Counted from the stretch's first letter, positions 22,261 through 34,162 are shown. The stretch: DNA of 64,000 nt from Prorocentrum cordatum (GCA_963575745.1 CAUYUJ010020680.1:1-64000); one strand, 5' to 3'. Numbers and translations are program-made. Notes: generated by a model not told the origin, from the sequence alone.

Positions 22261-22535
22261 TGGGCACAAGGTCGCTGGTCAAGAAACGTCCAGCTTCCCT
22301 TCTTCAGTAACCGGGGTTGGACCCCCCAGGATCATGCTTGTGCCGTGGGAAATGAATTGCGTCTGTCATGATTTCTCATGCTCGTGTTGCAATGTCTTTA
22401 GCCTTCTCAGGGCCAACGCCCGCTCCGCCCCCCCCTCCTCGTCGCCGCGGGATCCTGGTGTCTCCAGGCGTGCTGGCGTGGTGGGGCTGTCTCGGCGCTC
22501 CGCGTGAGACTAGGCGGCAGTTGGCAGTCTACGAT
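22261..22535 (+). repeat. split direct repeat B2
   Basis: 275-base second copy of B1. The element ends here at CTACGAT and TGTA microsatellite begins. Confidence 0.9.
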
Positions 22536-23360
22536 GTATATATCTATGAACATGTGCGCACATGCACGTGTGCACAGCTGCATGCACGTATAGATGCATG
22601 CGTGTATGTACGTCGGTTTGTATGTAGGCGCTCATGTAGGTAGGTATGTGAGAATGTGCTGGCATGTATGTATGCATGCATGTATGTATCTATGTACGTA
22701 GGTCTGTACGTACGTATGTATGCAGATATGCATGTATGTATGCATGTGAATAGGTATGCGTGCGTGTATGTCTGTCTGGCTGTCTGTCGGTCGGCCTGTC
22801 TGTCTGTCTGTATGTATGTATGTATGCATATATGTATGCAGGTATGTATACATGTATGCATGCATGCATGCATGCATGCATGTATGTATGTATACATTTG
22901 TGCAGGTAGGTTGGCATGTAGGTGTTCATGCATGCACTTATGTATACATGCATGTACGTACGCACGCACGCACGCATACATGTATGTATGTATGTATGTA
23001 TGTGTGTATGTGTATGTATGTACGTATGTACGTATGTACGTATGTATGTATTTATGTATGTATGTATGTATGTATGTATGTATGTATGTATGTATGTATG
23101 TATGTTATGTGTGTATGTTATGTATGTTATGCTATGTTATGTTATGTTATGTATGTATGTATGCATGTATGTATGTATGTATGTATGTATCTATGTATGT
23201 ATGCATGTATGTGTGTATGTATGTATGTATATATGTATGTATGGATGTATGTATGTATGTATGTATGTATGTATGTATGTATCTGTGTGTAGGTAAGTAT
23301 GCATGCATGTATGTATGTAGCTATGGATGTGTCTATGTACACACGTATACATGTATACAT
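22536..23360 (+). repeat. ATGT tetranucleotide microsatellite tract
   Basis: Hundreds of bases of GTAT units with GCAT, GTAC and GTTAT variants, purest at 23040-23105. The frames encode only Tyr/Met/Cys/Val runs. Confidence 0.95.
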
Positions 23361-23489
23361 ACGTCCGGCGACCGGGCCCCGGGGCCGCGGGGCCTCCACG
23401 CGAGCGGATCCAACTGCGCCGGTGAAAGGAGCTCGGGAGACAACATCTGTTGATGTTCCGTTGGTTTGTTCAAGTGTTCTGGCTCCTAG

Positions 23490-23965
23490 AGGCTTCCAAG
23501 AGGGCCCCAAGATGCCCAACTCAGTGAACCAGTGGAAAGACACAGTTTTTGAAGATCTCGCTTTTTCGTTTCCGATGGGTTTTTGAGGCTTCTGAATGGC
23601 CGTGGAATGGCCCACGTGTGCCCCCAGAGAAGCCCCACGAGGCCACAGGACGCCCCCAAGAGCGCTCCAGAGCCTCCCCAAAATGGCCCCAGAGACCACC
23701 CAGAGCCCCCCCCCAGAAGGCAGCGTCAGACGGGCCAAGCGCGCCTCAGAGGAGCCCGAGGGAGCCCCACACGGTCGACCAGGGCCCCCACCCCTTCAAG
23801 ATGGCCTCGATACGGCCCACGATGGCTTCAAGACGGCTTTCGAGGCTGCCAGGACGGCCCAACATGGCCTCCAGATGGCCAAGCTCAAGACTGCCCATAG
23901 GCGGCCCCAGGCCCCCACCCCCAAGAGGCTCCCAAGAGGCTCCCAAGAGGCCTCGTCAGAGGCCC
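23490..23965 (-). repeat. CTTGGGGCC-type quasi-periodic array, inverted
   Basis: The same degenerate 10-12-base blocks as array A, here as CCCCAAGAGG / GGCCNAGATGG on the + strand. Confidence 0.75.
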
Positions 23966-24589
23966 CCCCACGAAGCCCAAATCCTTCAAACACCCGCGGA
24001 AGGCCATGGGTTTCTGAGGACTTCGCCTCTTCTCTTCCGATGTGCCTCTGAGACCATTCTAAAAACCGCTCCACGAGAACACGAGGGCATGAAGGACGTA
24101 GGGGACAGGGAGAAGAGCGATAAGGAAGGGACAGCTGGTGGAAGGGAGGAGAAAGTAGAGAGGAGAGGAGACGGAATCGAGATCGGGGAGGGCGATGAAC
24201 GGGAGCAGCGCGAATCATATTTCAAACGGCTCGAAGCATTTGCAAGACAGGCATGGCGATACGCACCCGTTGTCGAAACGTTGGCCTGTGTTGCGCTAGA
24301 ACCTAAGCGCGCATAGCTCTAGTTTTAGATTATACGTGGCAGCGCCAGTTTCGGCTGGTCCCTCGGTGGTCGCACAGCGCACGCTTTTTGTGTATTGCCC
24401 ACGGCGGTGGCGGACGCACAGTGCGTTCTGGTCGGCAGGCCAGGACGCGGAATCGCACGCTAGGCCACAGCGCACGCACACATATACACACACATTTTGT
24501 TGCGTCGGCGGCTGGGCAGAGGGCGACTGTCCTGGCGGATGGGCATCCAGAGGACACGCTGCATGCAAATTAGGGCCGCAAAGTACGGA
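23966..24589. other. spacer, no gene seen
   Basis: Contains a short (CA)n run near 24476-24495. No gene recognised. Confidence 0.5.
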
Positions 24590-24648
24590 AGGAGGAGGAG
24601 GAGGAGGAGGAGGAGGAGGAGGAGGAGGAGGAGGAGGAGGAGGAGGAG
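24590..24648 (+). repeat. GGA tract
   Basis: About 18 GGA units. Confidence 0.95.
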
Positions 24649-24852
24649 CCCCAAGAACACACACACATCTACATGCCGACGGAGCAACATCTTCACGCGC
24701 CGCGCCCGCGGCAGGTCGGGTGCGCCGGATCGGCGGCCCCGCGTCAGGCCGCCTCCGTGTGCAGCAGGACGGATCCGTAAGCGCGTGGGCATGCTTTTCA
24801 GGAGTGCCGCAACCTCTCTGGGTCTCAGGCCTCTTGGGCCCTCTTGGGTCGG

Positions 24853-25037
24853 TATCGTTGAATCGATACCCATTCCCATCCCCATCCCCATATCCTTCGA
24901 GACCCCCACCAAATTACCACCCCAGTTGGGGATACACCCCTCGAAACCCGAAGGGAACGACCTACATCCCCATCTAGGGGGGTAAATCGGCCAGTGGGGC
25001 CCAGGCCACGCCGCTGGATGGGGATCGGCTAAACGAT
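24853..25037. mobile_element. MITE-like element, copy 2
   Basis: Full-length relative of 6941-7128. It starts TATCGTT and ends GGGGATCGGCTAAACGATG, an imperfect terminal inverted repeat. Confidence 0.75.
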
Positions 25038-25044
25038 GTTCATT

Positions 25045-25290
25045 GGGAACCTATTTGGGGCACCTTGGGAGTTTCAGGAGCTCCTGAAGAGGCCTCTTGG
25101 GGGCCTCTTGGGACATCTTGAGGTTCAGCTGGCGGTCATGGGTCCATCTTGGAGGGGAGGCTTCCAGAGGTCTGGCGATTGTGCAACTATTTGGCCTCTC
25201 TTTAGGCTGTCTTGGATGCAGTGGGGGCAGCCTCGAGGTCCATTTTTGGGTGATACCGCTGGCTTGCTGGGCCGTCTTGGGCGTTTTCAA
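25045..25290 (+). repeat. CTTGGGGCC-type quasi-periodic array
   Basis: Degenerate blocks such as CTTGGGGGCCTCTTGGGACAT. It directly follows the MITE. Confidence 0.7.
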
Positions 25291-26363
25291 GTCGCAAAGG
25301 GAGAGACTGCTAAAGATCATGCGATATCGCACAGGCTTTCGATGCTGACGATTTTGGGCGATTGGGCCAGGGCCTCCAAGACCGCTTCAGAGACTGCCAA
25401 GACGGCTGCAGGACGGGCTCCTCCGGCTAGAAGTTTGGATGTCCAGAGTCCTTCTCAAGGCCAAGGGAAAGGCTACGCACTGAGAAAGTAAGCGAGAGCG
25501 CCCAAGAGACCCTTGAGTCGGGGGTCTGGGGCTCTGTTTGAACATCATACGCCTAACGGCATTCATCAGGGACGCCTCAGTGACCTAATGACACTCCGTT
25601 CAGTGCCTGCGGCATGGTGGCGGATGCACGTGGGGTGCGCAACGGCTGCAACAACATATGAAGCGGCATGCTCCGATCGGGCAGGGCTGGCCGTCTCGCA
25701 GACGCAGACTGAAGCGCACTCGGCGTGCGCAGCGCTCGGCGCAGGCTCGCAGATGCTGGCGGACACAGATGCCGTGCCGAGCGGCCGCGGATCAGTCCCA
25801 GTCTGGATGTCACTGCGCTGCAATCCTCTACATGTGCGATGCCTGGTGCATCTCTGTGGTCCCCAAATGTACGACAATCCACGATGCTCCGCAAGCACCG
25901 GATGCCGCGTTCGATACGGTGTCTACAAGGTATGGCCGCGCCAAACTACGCTAGGCCTTCCACGCGCTCAGCTGCAGCCTCAGCCGGGCGATATTCAAGG
26001 TCTGATTGAGCGATGTTGAGCGTGTCATCAGAGAGGGCGAGTTGCCAATCATGTGCGCGCAGGGCCTTGTGCTGTTATGGAGTGGCCTTGCGCACACCAC
26101 TGGTAGTCGACGGCATTATCCAGACACTCTTGTACATTTGTTCCACCTGGCAGTGTATCGTAGCACGGTCGTGCGTGCCGCACTGTTCTCGGCAGTTTGC
26201 CTCCCAGGTTCTTGTGGACGCTAGTTTTTTGAGTGATCTCGTCTTCGTATTCCCCCACATTCGGGTTGCCTTTCTTGCGCGAACCTCTTTCTGCGCAGCT
26301 TGACATCACATCGCAAACTGCTACGGCCACATCAGAGTGCTGCTGGATCGAGCAGTACACGAA
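25291..26363. other. spacer, no gene seen
   Basis: Open frames up to 168 codons on either strand look like shadows of each other, and none shows a known fold. Confidence 0.5.
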
Positions 26364-26401
26364 GGGAGGGAGGGAGGGAGGGAGGGAAACAGATGGCGAG
26401 G

Positions 26402-26455
<54 letters not shown>

Positions 26456-26465
26456 TTGGAGAGAA
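26364..26465 (+). repeat. GGGA and GA microsatellites
   Basis: Several GGGA units precede a long imperfect (GA)n run. A shorter GA run lies at 26643-26663. Confidence 0.95.
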
Positions 26466-27513
26466 AGAGAGTGGTCGAGACAGCCTGCTTCACGCCGGTC
26501 GGCGCGAAGGCCGCGCGGCGCGGTGCGGTGCAGGGCGCACGACGGGCAGCCCATGTCTTTGCTCCTCCTCCTCCTCCTCATAATTTCATGCGCAGCGTGT
26601 GTTGCAGGTATTGGCATTGAGGATGTTCGAGGAAGCGAGGGATAGAGAGAGAGAGAGAGAGGGAGATGGTACCAATCCGCGCAGGAGTCCTACTCGTACT
26701 CTGGCTCGTACTCCGAGGCGACCCCGGGCGCTCCATGAAGGGTCAGCAGAGGGCATGGGATGGGGCCGCGTCGACGGGGAGCGGCGAACTCCCGATTCCC
26801 TTCTCCCCTATTCTCCCTCCTCTTCGCCCCCCTTCTCCTCCCCGTCTTCCTCCCCCTCCTCCCCTTCATCGTCTTCCTCCCCCTTCTCATCCTCCTCCTC
26901 CTCCCTGTTTTCCTCCATCCATCTTCGTTATACACTCCTCCGGTGCTCTTCCTTCCCCTCCCCTCTCCTCTACTTTCGTCTTCCTCCATCCGCATCTCGT
27001 CTTTCGTCCTCCAACCACCTCATCATTCCCCCCTTCCTCTCCTGGCTTCTCCTCCCAGCTCGCCCTCTCCTCGCCTGCCCTCCCCGCATGATCCCTCGTA
27101 CCTTTTCTCCCTTCTCCGTGCCTGCCATCTCGCCTCTTCTCCTCGACTTGCTTGTCTTTTAGAAGGGGGGGTGCGTATCGGGGGCGGCCAAGAGGGGGGT
27201 GATGACTATGGGGGGTTGGATATCATTTTCATGGCGCCTCTTCTTATTTCATTACGTCCCTGGCCCCCCCATCTGGGCCGCGCACATGCCGCCGGCCATG
27301 ATTTGCACACACCCCTCTTGGACGCCCCCCTCTTGGCCGCCCACGAGCGTACGCTGCGGGCCCCCCGCGCCCCCCCGCCGTGCGCAGCACCAGCACCTCC
27401 TGGCACCCCGGCGGCAGGCTGCATGTCCCGTGTCGCCCTCGGCAGGGTCTCCCTGCGGTGCGCCTGCGCCTCCTGGAGACCCTGATGGCATGCCGTGCGG
27501 CCCCTCTCGTCGG
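26466..27513. other. spacer, pyrimidine-rich
   Basis: TCC/CCTC-rich at about 26800-27100. No supportable gene. Confidence 0.5.
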
Positions 27514-27612
27514 TATCGTTTATCCGGTCCCCATCCCCATCCCCATCCCCTGCGAGACCCCCACCAAATTAACCCCCCCAGTTGGGGATACACCCCTCGA
27601 AACCCGAAGTGA
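27514..27612. mobile_element. MITE-like element, truncated copy 3
   Basis: Matches the left half of the copies at 6941 and 24853 (TATCGTTTATCCGG, CGAGACCCCCACCAA, CAGTTGGGGATACACCCCTC), then stops near GAACGGACG. A GCGCTCCGCGC palindrome arm starts right after it. Confidence 0.75.
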
Positions 27613-27698
27613 ACGGACGAAGAAGAAAAACCGATGCACATAACTTTTGGCGCTCCGCGCAGATCTCTTAGATCTGCGCTGGACCGTCGCAAGTCTAT

Positions 27699-27900
27699 GC
27701 TTACGTACGGTAGGTTTGCGTCGTGTCGACCGGCGGCGACCCCAGCGCGGGCGTTCAAGGTTGAACGCCGCCGGCGACCCAGAATCGATCGATGTTGAAC
27801 GATTGGACGTTGCGGCAGCGGCCGATCGTTCAAGGTTGAACGATCCCTGCGGTGTCAAAAACCAACGCTGGGGTCGGCACGACACGAACCTGCCGTATGC
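27699..27900. mobile_element. nested fold-back element (TACGGTAGG ends)
   Basis: The outer arms GTACGGTAGGTTTGCGTCGT and ACGACACGAACCTGCCGTAT are inverted repeats and flank an inner palindromic series with TTCAAGGTTGAA motifs (27750, 27830). A relative with the same outer arms and TTCAAGGT core lies at 40501-40709. Confidence 0.75.
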
Positions 27901-28149
27901 CGTCTTGTATTTTTCTACACAAGGTCACCGTCAGTCCGGCAGCCGTTCGCACTCCTTGAGCCTGGTCTGGCGCGGCCGCTGCCGACGCCGCCGCAGCGCA
28001 GCGTGCACTTTGCACTCTCGACGCCGCCCAGCCTCTCTCGAGCCCTGCCCGCGCCGCGCTGCTTGTGAGTTTCTTCATGCTCTGAGCGCGCGCTCCGCCT
28101 CGGCGGTTCCGTCCTCGTCCTCGTCCTCCCTCTTCTTCCTTCTCCCGAG

Positions 28150-28340
28150 AAAAGAAGCGGCACGAGCATGTGCTTTTTGCGCTCCGCGCGTTTTTTTTTT
28201 GGATCCGCGCTGGGGCGCCCCGGCGGCGCCTTCGGCGCCGCCCCTGGCGCGCTCCGCGCGCCAGGGAAGAGGACCCAGCGCGGATTTACGAAATCCGCGC
28301 GGAGCGCCAACAGTTTATGTCTATGTGCCGTTTTTTCTTT
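28150..28340. mobile_element. GCGCTCCGCGC fold-back element, long copy
   Basis: Arms of about 50 bases. On the left are AAAGAAGCGGCACGAGCATG and GCGCTCCGCGCG; on the right their imperfect reverse complement (CGCGCGGAGCGCC, then TCTATGTGCCGTTTTTTC). The centre holds further GC palindromes at 28215-28265. Confidence 0.7.
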
Positions 28341-28492
28341 CTCTATCCTCGCCATTCCTCGGCCTGCTTTTGCTCGTCCTCTCCCCTCTCCTCCCCCCGC
28401 TGATCCTCCTCTTCTCTTGCCCTCGGCCCCCCCCCCGCCCTGTTTTTCTCGTCTTTCCTCCCGTTCTGAGCGCGCGCTCCGCCGTTGTTCCC

Positions 28493-28665
28493 CAGAGGCA
28501 AAAGTGCCACTACCACCAGCTAGGGGGGTGGCTGTCCCACCCTCTCGAGCTGGTGGCACCTCGTTCCGGGCATGCCTCCAGAGAGTGCCTGGAAGGAGGT
28601 GCCACCAGCTCGAGGGGAGGGAGCGGCCACCCCCCTCGCTGGTGGTAGTGGCACTTTTGTCTCTC
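28493..28665. mobile_element. fold-back element with about 75-base arms
   Basis: The left arm starts GAGGCAAAAGTGCCACTACC and the right arm ends GGTAGTGGCACTTTTGTCTC. The inner parts also pair (GAGCTGGTGGCACCTC with GAGGTGCCACCAGCTC). It is non-coding. Confidence 0.8.
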
Positions 28666-28875
28666 CTGAGTTGTTCTCCATCTCCCGTGGTGTGTGTGTG
28701 TGGGGGAGGGGGGCAGAACACTGAAAGAACACACATGGCATGGAACCCGTACCCCCCCCCTAATCCCTAATACCACCCCCCCAAGTCTGAAGTTTGGGAC
28801 TTTGGGTTGGGCTGGGGTGGTCTGGTAGACAGCCAGTGGCGAGTCCTTCGTGCTGTGCCCTGAGCCCGCCCTCCG

Positions 28876-29023
28876 CCGTTGCTGCTGCTGCTGCTGCTGC
28901 TCCAGTTCCTCCTCCTGCTCCTCCTCCTCCTCCTCCTCCTTCTCCCCCAGCTCCTCCTCCTCCTCCTCCGTCTCCTCCCCCAGCTCTTCCCTCCTCCTCC
29001 TCCTCCTCCTCCTCCTCCTCCTC
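28876..29023 (+). repeat. CTG then CTC/TCC trinucleotide tracts
   Basis: CTG units (about 28878-28901) precede three CTC/TCC blocks. This is one of the few places where the pyrimidine strand of the GGA repeat is on top. Confidence 0.95.
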
Positions 29024-29129
29024 CAACCGTAGCTGCCATCTAGGCCCAAGAGATTGTCAGGGCAGCAACACACTTATGCACCGTCATTCCACAGAGATGT
29101 GGAGGCAGGATTGACTGGGCGGAAACCCG

Positions 29130-31600
29130 CATGTTTGCGCTGCGATGGATGACCACCCTCGCGCTGCTGCTCTACAATCCGCTGACGGCCAGAGAGGATC
29201 GACTCCAGGAGATCCTCGAGGAAACCATCAGTTTTGTCGTCGTGATGATTACAGGCGCTCAACGACTCCGACGAGGAACACAACCAGAACAACGACGACT
29301 ACAGCACACGAGGTAAATCGATGCAGGGTGGCTGAATGGCTTGCTTACCAACCGCAGCACGGGCATCCTGGTTGCACTACAAGGACGACTACGAGGAGCG
29401 GACATACTCGCTGTGCATGCCCCACCACCAGAACTCTGCGGACGAGGAGTCGCACTCGACATTGCGTACCACACACTTCGTTTGACGATCACTGGATACT
29501 ACTTCCCACCCCGGCCGCGTACGAAGGAGGAGCAGCAGCAATACTACGCGACAGTGACACGACTTTACACGCGGATGGATACCATTGCGCAGCTGCGCCC
29601 ACCAGGCAGCTTACGATTCACAGCGGGCGACCCGAACGTCCAGATTGGTACCACCGAGCACGGCGGTGGGCGAGCACCACACTAAAGAACGACTACCAGG
29701 AGGCACGCGACAACGAGCACGACAATACGCGGAGCGCCACCAACTCTTGGTAATGAGCAGCACCTTCCCATGGCGCCCGACGTTCTCTGGCGCACACATA
29801 GCGAGCTGTATCGACTTCATCATGATGCCGCAGGAACTCTCCTGCAACGCCGTCAGCCAGGGACCCCATACTCCGCATGGGCACCAGACTACAGCATATC
29901 CCAAGCAGACACCACCGTGACCACGTACCAGTAAAGACAACGATCACAGTGACGATACGCAGACAACAAGTCCAGAGACAGAAGCCAGTGATATGGTGGG
30001 ACAAGGATCTACTAGCTCAAGCGGCCCGACACGGGCAACATCGCAACAAATTTATAGAAGCGCTGGAGACCATACTTGAGACGTACGACCCCACTAACAA
30101 GGTCATCAGCGATATGATCGTACAGACGGCACTCCCCATATACGGACAACGACCGCCACCCACACCGGCTTATACAGACCTATGAGCACGCCGAATGGAA
30201 CAGATCCGACAGCGCAGAGCACTACGGGAACGACTCAGACGGGAGGGCGATGCACTACGCATCGGGCCCATAGAGGGATATCAGATGAACAAGGTGCCGA
30301 TCACCTACGTTACTGGGCCCCCGCCGGCGGCATGTGTGGCTACTGTGTCTTCACCGGGGGCACGTGTCACTACTGGGCCTCCACCAACGGACTGTGTTGC
30401 TACTGGGTCGACGTCTACGGCCCGCATTGCCGCTGGGACGTCGCCAACGGATTGTGTTGCTACGGGGTCTCCAGCGACGGTTAGTGTTGCTACTGGGTAT
30501 TCACGGAGGACTTGTGTTGCTACTGAGTCTCCGCCGAGGACGTGGGTTGCCACTGGGTCTCCACCAGCGGCCTGTGTTACCGCTACTGGGACGTCACCTA
30601 CGGATTGTGCTGCTGCTGGTCACAAGGGGGCCATGTTGCTACTGGGGCCCCACCGACGGACCCAACAGAAAGAAGACTATGCGATATCGAGAACCAACTG
30701 CGCTAAATCACCCGGGAATGCGCGACCGTGCGCGAGGTGGAGCGCCAGAAGCTGACGGACGACAGAGTGGCAGAATTGTACGAGGCGTGGGAACGCAGGG
30801 ACTTAGCAAGAGTGGGCAGGTTGACCAGACTCATAGCGGGAGGCAGGTACGGACCGCGGAAACGTGACTACTGGATTACAATTACAGCACAACCCACACA
30901 CGGGAATAATAATGGTTGGAATTCTGGAAGTTACCAGGCGGAGCGGGCGGGCTGGAGGGAACGGAGCAGGACGACGACGCATTGGGGCAGATACCAAGCC
31001 ACGCAGAGGCGCAAAACTACGACGAGAACGACTTAGAGGATATAGTCGACCAGGACATCGAACGCATCAAGCACAGCTTCAAGAGAGCAGAACTACGACG
31101 AGCAACATCGCCCGCAGCGGTGCCCTCCGATTTATGGAGACCTACTACTGGGAGACCGCGCGCCAGTGCCACAACGGCACCACGGCTTGGAGCGCCAACC
31201 ACGCAGACTAAACCAGACCACTTCAACGACATATGTCGAGCGTCACTCGCTGCGATGCGACTCAGCAACACCACTCCAGTACGTTGGCGCCAGAGCACGG
31301 CGACAGCAGTCAAGAAAACCAACAAACCAGGACCACCAGGCATGACAATCTACCACATTATGGACCCGGTCGGCAAAGCATACTACTCAGCCAGCATGCG
31401 ACGGCAACATTCGCGAGTCCACACTGACCAGCTCTATGGCTTAAAGGACGACATCGAGAGGGAACAATACTGGCCATGGCAGCAGTGAAATACCGAGCGC
31501 CCAAAGCAAGCCGCAGCTTCACCACGACACTGAAGGATCTGTCGAACGCATTCGCGAGCTGCTCGTGCACCGCGATGGGCGCCGCCAACAGCAAGATCAT
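29130..31600 (+). pseudogene. decayed LINE with APE-type endonuclease and RT
   Basis: Fragments in three frames line up as one non-LTR element. Endonuclease: GADILAVHAPPP and TLRLTITGYYFPP (29395-29515), GDPNVQIGTTEHGG (29629-29670, the GDxN box), STFPWRPTFSGAHIASCIDF (about 29758-29817) and DHVPV (about 29917, the DH box). Linker: IWWDKDLLAQAARHG (about 29990). RT: SPAAVPSDLWRP, then WRQSTATAVKKTNKPGPPGM and YHIMDPVGKAYYSASMRR (31280-31400), then LKDLSNAFASC near 31530 (motif A with Asp). RT motif C was not found, so the element is truncated near 31600. Several frameshifts make it a pseudogene. It lies on the + strand; terminal signals are unresolved. Confidence 0.75.
30330..30620 (+). repeat. 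30-bp minisatellite inside the LINE
   Basis: About nine degenerate units of TGTTGCTACTGGG plus 17 variable bases, reading as a ten-residue repeat of type CVATGSPPTA in one frame. Confidence 0.8.
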
Positions 31601-32206
31601 GCCAGAGGACGCTTGGGGCTTGGGAGAAAAGCGTTACAGACGCGTGACTTTCCACGTGCCATGCCGAGAGACCGACGGGAGTATGTGTGGCGGTTGATTT
31701 GCCCCAAGACTGGACTGCACTTGAGGATGCATTCTCCCGCGTTACAATCGTTGGGTGGGTGCGCGCCGATGAGGTCGTCGAGACCGCGGGCGCACGGTGG
31801 GGCGAGGACCAGTTTCGGATCCTGCAGACTCCGCTGTTGCGCGACGACAGGCGATGTATCTGCGCAAATCTCCAGTCCGTGCGAGCGGGGCTTGGGCATT
31901 GCCTCTTCTGTCATGCAGTTGTGCCGCGACGCTACAAGTTGCAGGGGGTTTTCTTATCAATCCTGGCAGGGCGGCTGTCGCCGATTCGCTTATTGATGTG
32001 GGCTTGAAACTTGTTGTCGTGAATCATCCTGGCCCCAGCGAAGACGAATCTATCGCAAACAAAATGCGACTGCAGCGCCAGCAGAAGAGTTCCACAGATG
32101 CGATGAACAATCTCGCCATGACGGAACAGCATATGCGAAGGTGGGTTGATTTCGAGGGAGTTTCTGTGGAACTCACGTCATCCTCACCCCCGGCGCGAAG
32201 AGCACG
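31601..32206. other. spacer between LINE remnant and satellite
   Basis: Two overlapping open frames (31565-31996 and 31687-32007) resemble nothing I know. They may be LINE debris. Confidence 0.4.
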
Positions 32207-33477
32207 AGCCCAGAGCGGCCTCCGGCACCGTTTCCGGACGGATCCGCTGGATCCGCTGGATCCGCTGGATCCGGTGACGAATCCCAAACCGGCGCCCTCG
32301 CCTGAGACATCCTCACAAAACGGGCCCCGGGGGGGATGCCCAGAGGAGCCCAGAGCGGCCTCCGGCACCGTTTCCGGACGGATCCGCTGGATCCGCTGGA
32401 TCCGCTGGATCCGGTGACGAATCCCAAACCGGCGCCCTCGCCTGAGACATCCTCACAAAACGGGCCCCGGGGGGGATGCCCAGAGGAGCCCAGAGCGGCC
32501 TCCGGCACCGTTTCCGGACGGATCCGGACGGATCCGCTGGATCCGCTGGATCCGGTGACGAATCCCAAACCGGCGCCCTCGCCTGAGACATCCTCACAAA
32601 ACGGGCCCCGGGGGGGATGCCCAGAGGAGCCCAGAGCGGCCTCCGGCACCGTTTCCGGACGGATCCGCTGGATCCGCTGGATCCGCTGGATCCGGTGACG
32701 AATCCCAAACCGGCGCCCTCGCCTGAGACATCCTCACAAAACGGGCCCCGGGGGGGATGCCCAGAGGAGCCCAGAGCGGCCTCCGGCACCGTTTCCGGAC
32801 GGATCCGCTGGATCCGCTGGATCCGCTGGATCCGGTGACGAATCCCAAACCGGCGCCCTCGCCTGAGACATCCTCACAAAACGGGCCCCGGGGGGGATGC
32901 CCAGAGGAGCCCAGAGCGGCCTCCGGCACCGTTTCCGGACGGATCCGCTGGATCCGCTGGATCCGCTGGATCCGGTGACGAATCCCAAACCGGCGCCCTC
33001 GCCTGAGACATCCTCACAAAACGGGCCCCGGGGGGGATGCCCAGAGGAGCCCAGAGCGGCCTCCGGCACCGTTTCCGGACGGATCCGCTGGATCCGCTGG
33101 ATCCGCTGACGAATCCCAAACCGGCGCCCTCGCCTGAGACATCCTCACAAAACGGGCCCCGGGGGGGATGCCCAGAGGAGCCCAGAGCGGCCTCCGGCAC
33201 CGTTTCCGGACGGATCCGCTGGATCCGCTGGATCCGGTGACGAATCCCAAACCGGCGCCCTCGCCTGAGACATCCTCACAAAACGGGCCCCGGGGGGGAT
33301 GCCCAGAGGAGCCCAGAGCGGCCTCCGGCACCGTTTCCGGACGGATCCGCTGGATCCGCTGGATCCGGTGACGAATCCCAAACCGGCGCCCTCGCCTGAG
33401 ACATCCTCACAAAACGGGCCCCGGGGGGGATGCCCAGAGGAGCCCAGAGCGGCCTCCGGCACCGTTTCCGGACGGAC
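32207..33477 (+). repeat. 140/131-bp GC-rich satellite array
   Basis: Units start at 32207, 32347, 32487, 32628, 32768, 32908, 33048, 33179, 33310 and 33441 (the last partial). Length changes come from an inner GGATCCGCT 9-mer present two or three times per unit. Copies are otherwise almost identical, which suggests recent expansion or homogenisation. The open frames on both strands are by-products. Confidence 0.95.
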
Positions 33478-33519
33478 GACCTGACTGCATAACACGCCTG
33501 GATATGCCGACGGGGGCGA

Positions 33520-33625
33520 AGGAGGAGGAGGAGGAGGAGGAGGAGGAGGAGGAGGAGGAGGAGGAGGAGGAGGAGGAGGAGGAGGAGGAGGAGGAGGAGG
33601 AGGAGGAGGAGGAGGAGGGGGAGGG
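33520..33625 (+). repeat. GGA tract
   Basis: About 33 GGA units close behind the satellite. Confidence 0.95.
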
Positions 33626-34162
33626 GGCAGGCGAGGGAGCCCCGGCCCTGGGGGAGGGGCCCTGAGGGAGCCCTGATGGGCTTCCGGCACCATGGAGAGG
33701 TCCTGTGGGGCGGCCGCCCCTTCTTCTCTCGGTCGTTTCCCTCTCGCCCAGAAGCGCGCGCCCCTTCTTCTATATATACAGAAACTCCCGATCAACCGCA
33801 GAGCGGCGGATGTTAATAAAGAGGACATCCGCATCAGCTTGGCCGCTGGCGGCCAGACATTCGACAACCAGCAGCCAGGAAGTGTTCCGACATGGAGGCC
33901 CGCCAGTGCAGCGTCTCACCCGCCGGTACGTCATGAGCCTTTCTTCAAGTTCCCTGAGCCCCTGAAGCTTCGCCTCATGGGGTAGCTCGCGCATGTGGCA
34001 AGTCGTGGGGGGCATTCGCCCCCAGCCGCAGCTGTGCGGTTGCCCCTTGTGTGGTCGAGATCGATCAGGGTGCCCGCCCATTCAAATGCACCGCTCACTC
34101 CGTCTTCGAATGGCCGGATCTCTATGATGAATAGATTGTGCCACTAGACGGGGGGGGATGAT
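33626..34162. other. spacer, no gene seen
   Basis: No recognisable gene. Confidence 0.5.

Larger units (their letters stand above)
15877..22535 (+). mobile_element. PAT/Kangaroo-type tyrosine-recombinase retrotransposon
   Basis: A 6.66-kb unit bounded on both sides by TGTA microsatellite. It has split direct repeats: A1 (15877-15940) at the 5' end, then B1 (21858-22134), A2 (22133-22196) and B2 (22261-22535) at the 3' end. This A1-body-B1-A2-B2 order is the hallmark of PAT-like DIRS-order elements, which integrate by tyrosine recombinase and make no target duplication. The body encodes in order a gag-like protein, RT plus RNase H, a methyltransferase-like domain and a tyrosine recombinase. 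Frameshifts in gag and the recombinase, and a stop between gag and pol, suggest that this copy may be inactive unless recoding is used. Retrotransposon-borne cytosine methyltransferases have been reported in dinoflagellates. Confidence 0.85.

Noticed and set aside
22656-23453. 265-codon Tyr/Met/Cys/Val frame
   Set aside because: Translation of the ATGT microsatellite.
25513-26019. 168-codon frame
   Set aside because: No domain, and equally long frames exist on the opposite strand over the same bases.
29121-29135. GCGGAAACCCGC near the LINE start, like the hairpin family
   Set aside because: The stem and loop do not fit (loop AAAC, four-base stem) and it is isolated from the element carrying the family.
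32173-33867. Repeated 'protein' of about 110 residues on both strands
   Set aside because: A by-product of the 140/131-base satellite. The direct repeats have no unique spacers, so it is not a CRISPR array either.
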